From Solea solea (taxonomy: Eukaryota; Chordata; Actinopteri; Pleuronectiformes; Soleidae): a stretch of 64,000 nt of DNA. Position 1 is the stretch's first letter. Every line of letters begins with the position of its first letter. This document shows, piece after piece, positions 57,431-64,000 of the stretch. The translations under genes and the position numbers were made by a program. Location: NCBI RefSeq assembly GCF_958295425.1, contig NC_081153.1, positions 3,134,419 to 3,198,418 on the forward strand, written 5' to 3'. The notes below the pieces were generated by a model. The model saw nothing but the letters and a program-made list of their open reading frames with translations. It made no database searches and had not been told where the DNA came from.

Positions 57431-58159
57431 TAAATTCATGTTGCAGCTAACTTTTCTTATCGCTATGACTTATTATCCTTGACCTGAATAAGTAAATAAT
57501 TACCTGCAGCAATAAAAGAAGTTGATGCTGTGAGAATAATTGCCCTCTTGATTCTGACGACGTGCGTGTCCATATATTATTGGGTGTTTGTGTGTGTGTG
57601 TGTGTGGTGTGTGTGTGTGTGTCCGTTGTGTCTCGTGCTGCTGTTCTGGGACACGAGCTAAAATACACTGCGGTGCCTCGAAAGCCCTTCACCCTGGAGG
57701 CCTCTCCCAGCAGGGGCTGCCCCTGTTTGTGCAGCTTACACAAGCCCCAGTGTAACCCTTTAAGCGCTCGGTGAATGTGGGACAAACTCACTTCTAGTCG
57801 TGGGCAACGTGATACCGTCAATAGGTTGAAAGAAGAGAGGTTTGATTTGGCGTCCTGCCGTGCACACGAGAGCAAACAAACAAACCGAGCTGTTGTCGCT
57901 CAGTGGCTCAGTCCCATCACACTTGGCTCCCACCACTTAGCCCTTCCCTTCTGTTTTTGCGCGTTCACACGTGGGCGTAGTGTGGCCCTGTGCTTGTTGG
58001 GTGATAAAGTGGTAGGATGAAGTGTATGGCCACACGTGAGCCTTTTTTTTTACTTTGGAACACACGTTAATGTTAATCAGGCTCTTCACACCGGCTGCGT
58101 GTGCGGCTCGTCTCTTCCAAACAAGCCGAGCGCTCGCACGTCTCACAGGGATACATCAG
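57431..58159. other. Non-coding sequence with one GT repeat
   Basis: (GT)n at 57586-57623; nothing else recognised. Confidence 0.45.
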
Positions 58160-58350
58160 GGATAGTACCTGGTACCTGGTACTTCTTTAGTACCTGCTCT
58201 GGCGAGGTTCCAAATGAGCTATATGACGTCGACAGGCTGTCGGCCACTGATGGTCAGAGAGTGTCGTCACTTTGAAGAGTCATGAGCGCGACATCCGACA
58301 CAAGAATCAAAACGAACAATGCAGAACTGTAGATCAGTGAACCCTTCTGT
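58160..58350. repeat. MITE family of 46443, partial copy
   Basis: GGGATAGTACCTGGTACCTG, CTCTGGCGAGGTTCCAAATG, GGCCACTGATGGTCAGAG and ATCCGACACAAGAATCAAAA in family order. Both ends are incomplete. Confidence 0.7.
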
Positions 58351-58411
58351 TACCATTTGGCATGCGTTGTTCTCATTACCGTAACTCCGAGACTGTTCTA
58401 GACCGGCAATC

Positions 58412-58495
58412 TGTCTAGGCTGTGACCCCGCCTTTCGCCTTATGCCGAGCAGCCCTCATGTGAAAGATAAAGTGATAAAAGATGGATAGATACCA
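58412..58495 (+). repeat. SINE-like repeat, tail fragment
   Basis: TGTCTAGGCTGTGACCCCGC, CTTTCGCCTTATGCCGAGCA, then AAAGATGGATAGAT. Confidence 0.6.
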
Positions 58496-60071
58496 GAAAG
58501 CAGAGAAATAGAGCTTTGTGCTCATATACGTGTCATTACGGTAGAACCTCAGGACTTCTGCAGAACGACCGTCCAATCACAGACGAGATTCCCCAGCGCG
58601 TCACACGTTTGCGACATCGGCTCCGTCAGTAGCGTAATTCCTAAACGGTTGAATAATAATGCCAGATATGGAAAGTGAAAGTTATCTCTGAAAAAAGGGG
58701 CAGAAAGAACTCACTCATTGAGCCTTTTTTGACAATTCTACAGCCATAACATCTAAATAAATCCAGGCGCCATAAGAGTGTGAAAAAAAACGTGCGTCAA
58801 TCTCTAACATTTAACAGAGGAGTCTGATGTATTTAGCAGCAGCTCTGCTGAACGCCGGCAACCGTGAGCCGAATCACGACCCCTTTGGCCGTGTTTTAGT
58901 TCAGTATAATGAAAAGCACTGCTTTGTTTGCCTCTAGTTTTCGTTGTTGAGGAGGAGGTACCATGGAGAAATGGAGAACGACGCACCTGGTGCCCAAACC
59001 ATGCAGACGTGAGCCGCGTCGTGCTAGATTTGTAGAGTGGAAAAGTGCCAGATCATTATTAGCACATTATTATTATCACATCAAAGGTGTTTGCAGTCTC
59101 TTGTACGCACCATTAACGGGTTGATAATGCCTACAGTACACAATAGAGGTTTAACAGTAGCTTACAACAGCATTTGTTGTTTTTCCAGCTTACATCTGCT
59201 TACATAATGACATCACGATACATGTTCTTGTCCAGTTTTGTGGTTTTATAACAATTAGCTCTGTTTGTATGAAATGGAATTGAGCCAAGAGGAAGATTCC
59301 TGTGTTTTGTGTCAGTATTTCCAACAAGGTTGTATATGAAGCTAGATTATGGCTAATATGTCCAGTGACTCTCCGTTACGTCTGCTCCGCTGTTGTCCAG
59401 GCAGCAAAACCAGGACACTTGGATAGCACTCATGAATCCCAGCACAGCGTGATGCATGTGAGCCCACTTTTGGCGAGTTTAGTGACACGGAGAAAGGCCA
59501 GAGGGCCCGGTTGTTGCAGTCCTGCCGCCACAGAGCCGCCAGGATGGAAAAGATCCAGAGCAACGATACCAGGGGAGCCGAGGCAGGCCAGCGGCAATCA
59601 GGAAACATCAAGGGCTGCTGAAAAACGACAAAGTGACATTGGAGATGGTTCGTGGTGGGGGTGAGATGAAGGAGCAGATGGATGGAGGAAAAAGGAAAAC
59701 GGAGAGGCTGAATGAGAGAACAGGGAAGACGGGTGTTGCGTGTCAGCAGATCGATTGCAGCTGAGGATAGAAGTATATCAGGATTCTCCTTCACCTCAGC
59801 GGCAGGAATAGCTGCACTTGTGAGCCCCAAGAGGATCCGTGTGCGCTATAGATTTGTTTTACAACGTCACAATGACATGAACTTCAGTGTGAAGCTCAGG
59901 AACATTATTTTGGCCTTGAAATATTGACTCAGCACGTTGACAAAGCACCCGGAAACACACTCAGTGTCAATGCAGCAAAACTTGATTTTTGCTAAACAAG
60001 GAGTCCAAGTCAGCTACTTAGCTCAAAGTAATTGTTATAATCACTAGCTTTTAGCATAGTAGCTCCAATTT
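58496..60071. other. Non-coding sequence, nothing recognised
   Basis: Open frames on both strands at 59302-59830 show no domain. No repeat family recognised. Confidence 0.45.
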
Positions 60072-60146
60072 AGGGACGAGAAGATGCCACTTTTTTGCGT
60101 CCGATACCGATATCACAAACTCGAGTGTCTAACGATACCCATATTA
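60072..60146. repeat. Dispersed repeat with CGATACCGATATC, left part
   Basis: TAGGGACGAGAAGATGCCAC then GTCCGATACCGATATCACAA ends abruptly at the transposon; the other part resumes at 62844. Confidence 0.65.
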
Positions 60147-60712
60147 TAGACTAGACGGGATGTACCCAAAAAGTGAATGTAAGGAGCATTTATGGGTACA
60201 AGTTGGGAACCGGCCTACATTACATATTTCAAGGGTGCTGAATCCAAAAAAAACGGTACCCGAGCGAAATTTTGAGTTTTTGACCTTCTAATTTGCATAT
60301 CAAAATGGCCGCCAAACTGCCTATCTTGCTCAGTCGTTGGACCATTTTCCCCAAGTTTTTTGTAAGTAGGCAATCAAAGATGATGAATTAAGTGTCTAGA
60401 TCTATAGTCTGGGGTCAGAGCAAGGATATAGTGGAGGCTCAGTGCCTTTTTTATGTATATATATATATGCAAAATACCAACTTTTAAGGTGAAATTAAGC
60501 ATTATTTGTGTCATTTTTTAAGGCCGACATAAATATTCAGTCAATATCACTCTTAAATGTTCCCAGTGTATATATGATATGTGATGTATTCCATATTACA
60601 TAATAACTAAGAAAAACACCATTGCAAGTTGTCTGAGAATTCATTTTTTTATGCAAACAAAGCATAATGCTCTTAATTCAAACATCGAAAAACCCAAGTG
60701 AATAGGGAAAAA
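60147..60712. repeat. Left terminal inverted repeat
   Basis: Shared blocks with the right arm (reverse complement): TAAGGAGCATTTATGGGTAC, CAAGGGTGCTG, AACGGTACCCG, GACCTTCTAATTTGCATAT, GGATATAGTGGAGGCTCAGT, GGTGAAATTAAGCATTATTT, TTGCAAGTTGTCTGAGA and GAATAGGGAA. Confidence 0.85.
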
Positions 60713-62001
60713 AAAACATGAAACTTCCCTTGAACAGTTCTACAGATCACATCTTGTTTCTGTATATTTTCTTTCATGTTTCTAGCTGAATTGCTTTGCT
60801 TTCGGCATTTGCACTGGCGTGTTGTGCATTGTTTTTTACAGGCACACCTGATCATTTCCAGGCAACTTTCAGGTATTGGGTTCTGTGACATAAGAATGGG
60901 CTGTAGTCCTGAATCACCATCTTTCCATCCCATGTCCAAGGGTGAAGGAAGCTCAGGTGTGGCATAGTGAGCATTTCTCCAAACCATTGCCTGGTAGTGT
61001 ACTCTCAGCAGATGGAAGTGGAGCGCATCGCTTGTAGGCGGCATTGCTTCTGGTTTACCTGTCCTGGAGAAAGGTATATGCCTTGCTGCATCAACAGAGT
61101 CTGTTTTATGCACATCATATATTCTGCAGACAAAAGCCTCTGAAGATCTTTGAGTCTCCTCCGTGAGATCACCAATTCCGAGGTTGCTGAGCAATTGATG
61201 GTGCATTTTCCAGACTTTCCATGATGTACTTTTGGTGTGACTTGCAATGTATGATGTGGTATCACAACCAGTTAGTGCATGAAATGCTACAAGGCTTGGT
61301 GCTGAATCCTTTGGCAGTTTGTTAAAAACAGCATCAATTGGTATATATTGTGGCTTCCTTGTGGTACCAGACAACAGCCAGAGTTTTTTACATGCTACGT
61401 GTGGGAAATGGGAAACGAGAATCACAAGTACATCAGTGTCTCTAGATGACACGACTACTGTGTCTGACTGGCAGTGCACTGCATGTAATACCAATCGGGT
61501 ATCTGCCTCTTCATGTGTGGCTCTCAGATGAGTCAGGTTGGTTGTTGCTTTTGATGACCTAACCTCCGTCTCTTCGTCTCTGAACCCACCAGCAACTACG
61601 ATCTCTTTATCATCCGGTGCCTGAGCACATAGTTCTTCAGAGAGTAGATTGGCAAGATCAGCTTTGTTGTCAGGGAGGGACAGGAAATTGGTCCAGTTTT
61701 TTGGAAGAGGCACATCACGACCCTCAACAAGTCGTCTGATTGGTTGAGCTGCTTTTGTGCGTCGTGTCCTGGTAGCACCCTTGATGGTCTCTTCTCTGTA
61801 TCTGTCAAACACAACGTCTATCCTTTTATAGTAACATCCTGCTTTCAACACTGCTCTGACAAATGTGTCGGCCAGATCCCCAAATGTTACTGCTTTGTCT
61901 GGCTTTCCAAGGGCAACCACAAGTGCCTGTCCATCTATGATGAGACAAGATGACATGTCGGGAAGTTCAATAGCCTCAGGACAGAGCCATCTCAATATCA
62001 T
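60673..62001 (-). CDS. Transposon-encoded FEN1/XPG-type (PIN-like) nuclease with partial CXC motif
   Basis: A 442-codon frame from the first ATG (62001); it is open back to 62040. A splice acceptor (CAACCATAG, then exon from 62023) could join it to a lost or unseen 5' exon. Residues counted from that ATG: D23 in CLIIDGQALV, D66 in RIDVVFDRY followed by a basic TRTRRTK stretch, E165 and D167 in THEEADTRL, D188 and D190 in SSRDTDVLVIL, D247 in HALTGCDTTS. These fit the seven metal-binding acids of FEN1 (D34, D86, E158, E160, D179, D181, D233) in order and similar spacing. The C-terminal part has PPTSDALHFHLLR and a cysteine cluster C380, C386, C388, C392, C397, C399, like the first half of a CXC (tesmin-type) motif. 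The last residues are read from the inverted repeat. Predicted role: metal-dependent structure-specific nuclease in transposition, inferred from motifs only. Confidence 0.75.
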   Translation of the reverse strand: MILRWLCPEAIELPDMSSCLIIDGQALVVALGKPDKAVTFGDLADTFVRAVLKAGCYYKRIDVVFDRYREETIKGATRTRRTKAAQPIRRLVEGRDVPLPKNWTNFLSLPDNKADLANLLSEELCAQAPDDKEIVVAGGFRDEETEVRSSKATTNLTHLRATHEEADTRLVLHAVHCQSDTVVVSSRDTDVLVILVSHFPHVACKKLWLLSGTTRKPQYIPIDAVFNKLPKDSAPSLVAFHALTGCDTTSYIASHTKSTSWKVWKMHHQLLSNLGIGDLTEETQRSSEAFVCRIYDVHKTDSVDAARHIPFSRTGKPEAMPPTSDALHFHLLRVHYQAMVWRNAHYATPELPSPLDMGWKDGDSGLQPILMSQNPIPESCLEMIRCACKKQCTTRQCKCRKQSNSARNMKENIQKQDVICRTVQGKFHVFFSLFTWVFRCLN

Positions 62002-62274
62002 TGAAATACACAATTTTGACCCACTATGGTTGAAAAAGTATCATTTTGGATAAATAGGGTTAACAAGCTCAATCAATAACTAAGGAATATTGACATTTTT
62101 TGTCTAAAAAAATCAAAAAGCAGGAAACTTACCAAAGCGTGTGAAACTATTACGATCCTCTTTGCTGTTAATTCACCTCAGGCAAAGGGTCCTCAGCGAT
62201 GGGACTGACCATGCTATGTACTGATCTAAATATTCAACTTGGTACGTTTCATGGTGGTCTCTTTTTGAATATTT

Positions 62275-62840
62275 TTCCCTATTCACCTGGGTTTTTCCCG
62301 TCTTAGAATTTAGAGAACAAATGCTTAATTTGCAAAAAAAACATGAAATCTCAGACAACTTGCAATGGATTTTTTTCTTTGTTATCATATAATATGGTGT
62401 ACATCATATGTCATATCAACAGGGAAAATTTCAGAGTAACTTTTATTTAATGTCGGCCTTAAAAAATGAAACAAATAATGCTTAATTTCACCTTAAACGT
62501 TGGTATTTTGCATATATATATACATTAAAAAGGCACTGAGCCTCCACTATATCCTTGTTTGACCCTTGACTATCGATCTAGAAACTTAATTTCCTCATCT
62601 TGATTGCCTACTTACAAAAAAAACTAGGAGGAAATGGTCCAATAACTGTGCAAGATGGGCAATTTGGCGGCCATTTTAATATGCAAATTAGAAGGTCAAA
62701 ACCTCAAAATTTCACCCGGGTACCGTTTTTTTTGGACTCAGCACCCTTGAAATATGTAAGGTAGGCCGGTTCCCGACTTGTACCCATAAATGCTCCTTAC
62801 TTCTTATAAAAGGCCTTTTTTCTGAAATCCGTCTAGACTA
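62275..62840. repeat. Right terminal inverted repeat
   Basis: Mirror of the left arm; begins TTCCCTATTCACCTGGGTTT and ends CCGTCTAGACTA. Small indels relative to the left arm near the outer end (extra TTATAAAAGGCCTTTTTTCT) show that the arms have diverged. Confidence 0.85.
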
Positions 62841-62843
62841 TTA

Positions 62844-63085
62844 GTTCATAAGTTAGACCATTTATGAACGTATGAAGCTGTTCACAACACATTTGTGCCG
62901 AGTCATTTCAAAGACACAATTCTCTAACTGTGTAACAAATATTTGTTTTACCCCCTAAAAAAAGAAATAAACAGCCCAAACATGACTCAGCATTATAAGG
63001 GATTTTTGGATCGTCTTTTACATTTCACGGTCCAGTCGGATACTTATGACCAGTATCGGACTGATACTGATTCCCTTCCCTACTC
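62844..63085. repeat. Dispersed repeat with CGATACCGATATC, right part
   Basis: CGAGTCATTTCAAAGACACA, AACAAATATTTGTTTTACCC, AAAAAGAAATAAACAGCCCA, TCGGATACTTATGACCAGTA and a terminal TTCCCTACT. This is the continuation of the element begun at 60072; the two parts are separated by the inserted transposon. Confidence 0.65.
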
Positions 63086-63184
63086 CAGTTGCTGGCGCAC
63101 AATTATGAGCACTGTAGCTGACATAGACAGCATTGTCATACACACACAGTAAGGCAGAAACCTTTACAATATTATAGAGAGCAG
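63086..63184. other. Short non-coding gap
   Basis: No feature seen. Confidence 0.3.
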
Positions 63185-63325
63185 TTCATACAATGAGCAA
63201 ACACCAGGTCTCACTGGAGAGAGAAAAAAAACCTTTTAAGAGGAAGAAATCTCAGACAGACGCAGACTCAAAGACGTGCAGACATCTGCCTAGACAGGTT
63301 GTGGTGAAAGGAAAAATGGGCGACA
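63185..63325. repeat. Dispersed repeat with ATCTGCCTAGACAGGTTG
   Basis: GAGCAAACACCAGGTCTCAC, CTTTTAAGAGGAAGAAATCT, ACATCTGCCTAGACAGGTTG and GTGAAAGG. A longer copy of the repeat at 26985. Confidence 0.6.
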
Positions 63326-64000
63326 GAGGAAAGGTAGAGAAGTTTAGACAGAAGACAGTTCTGAATCAGTCATGACGTGTTTATAGTCGTGATCAACTAC
63401 AAAACTATTTGATTGCCGATGTATTGGTTTGATATATTTATAGTTTCAGACTCTGAAATGTAACAAAAGTAAAAGAACTGAAGATTGGTTTGGACAAATA
63501 TTAACTGAAGTGAGTGAACTATGTAAAGCAGCAGTGATTCTTACTTTCGTGGCCTCGTGTTTTTAATCAGTTTTGGGTTTATTATCATATCTAAAATGCA
63601 AGGGTTTCTGTAATGGTTGAAACAGTTCATAAATCTGCTGCTTAAACGATGCTTTTTAAACATACCAGCGTGTTGTTAAGATACTGTGCACCTTGGTGGT
63701 GATTCATGACGAGCCTATAACCAGCGTATGAGGATTTCTCGGGCGAGCAGGATGAATCCCTCCTGCGGGAGCGAGGATGCTGCTGATATAATAGGTCGTC
63801 TGGGTGCAAGGCCACGATTCGACCGGTCAGCAGCTGAGACTGCTGTCTGCAGTTGAGTCAGTGCGCGGCAGACACTATGGATTTTCATACATTATAATGC
63901 TCGGCTCAGGCAGTGTGCTAGAATTACACACTCGCTAAAGGTCGCGGTGCCGTGCGCAGCAGATACTGAAGAAAGTGTGTTTATTATTTACCCGTCCTTG
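63326..64000. other. Non-coding sequence to the window end
   Basis: No gene or named repeat. 63720-63960 is GC-richer and non-repetitive and could be regulatory or exonic, but I have no positive evidence. Confidence 0.4.

Larger units (their letters stand above)
60147..62840 (-). mobile_element. 2.7-kb DNA transposon with long TIRs and a nuclease ORF
   Basis: The ends TAGACTAGACGG (60147-60158) and CCGTCTAGACTA (62829-62840) are inverted with one mismatch. The left arm (60147-60712) and right arm (62275-62840) stay clearly similar over about 565 bp with small indels, roughly 85-90% by eye. TTA precedes (60144-60146) and follows (62841-62843) the element, fitting a 3-bp target duplication. 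The unique middle encodes one PIN-like nuclease frame on the minus strand. No recognisable DDE transposase is present. XPG-type nuclease domains have been reported in some Academ-superfamily transposons; whether this element belongs there I cannot confirm. It may be an internally deleted derivative. Confidence 0.85.

Noticed and set aside
59302..59830. Overlapping frames of 120 codons (+) and 162 codons (-).
   Set aside because: Open on both strands with no recognisable motif; chance is the simpler explanation.

Overview
The window is nuclear DNA from a ray-finned, probably percomorph, fish. The evidence is introns with GT/AG borders, very dense CA/GT microsatellites, an L2-type LINE with the typical fish 3' tail (TTGTAAGTCGCTTTGGATAA then AAGCGTCTGCTAAATG), and several dispersed repeats common in teleost genomes. 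It is mostly intergenic or intronic. The only host gene I can name is nt5c1a (cytosolic 5'-nucleotidase IA), whose last two coding exons lie at the left end on the + strand. I saw no tRNA, rRNA, CRISPR array or known miRNA.

Layout. 0-5.8 kb: the last two coding exons of nt5c1a (1342-1526 and 4095-4460), split by an intron holding a 5'-truncated L2 LINE with a long intact reverse-transcriptase frame and a SINE-like copy, then a probable 3'UTR with a poly(A) signal near 5817. 6-18 kb: non-coding sequence with LINE tails, two direct copies of a dispersed repeat (8.5-9.4 kb), AT-rich repeats, a 66/82-nt hairpin-forming inverted repeat (11.07 kb), an unrecognised possible exon (11.93-12.18 kb) and a 0.9 kb minisatellite (12.28-13.2 kb). 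18.6-19.7 kb: a second minisatellite of 24-bp units lying inside a dispersed repeat from which it probably arose. 20-44 kb: microsatellite-rich non-coding DNA, two MITE-like relics that each keep the start of a Myb/SANT- or MADF-type transposon gene (22.09 and 41.18 kb), a SINE-like copy inserted into another copy (31.3-32 kb) and a possible orphan signal-peptide exon (29.05 kb). 44.2-44.8 kb: a GC-rich segment that looks like a promoter plus non-coding first exon of an unidentified + strand gene. 46-60 kb: non-coding sequence with three copies of one MITE family about 6 kb apart.

60.15-62.84 kb is the most unusual item: a 2.7 kb DNA transposon with about 565-bp terminal inverted repeats, an apparent TTA target duplication, and one long minus-strand frame. 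That frame keeps all seven acidic positions expected of a FEN1/XPG-type (PIN-like) nuclease, followed by a half CXC cysteine motif. It has landed inside an older dispersed repeat whose two halves flank it.

The genes do not form a functional unit. nt5c1a is a host AMP-dephosphorylating enzyme; almost everything else recognisable is selfish or simple-sequence DNA. Assignments of dispersed repeats to families come from pattern memory, not a database search.
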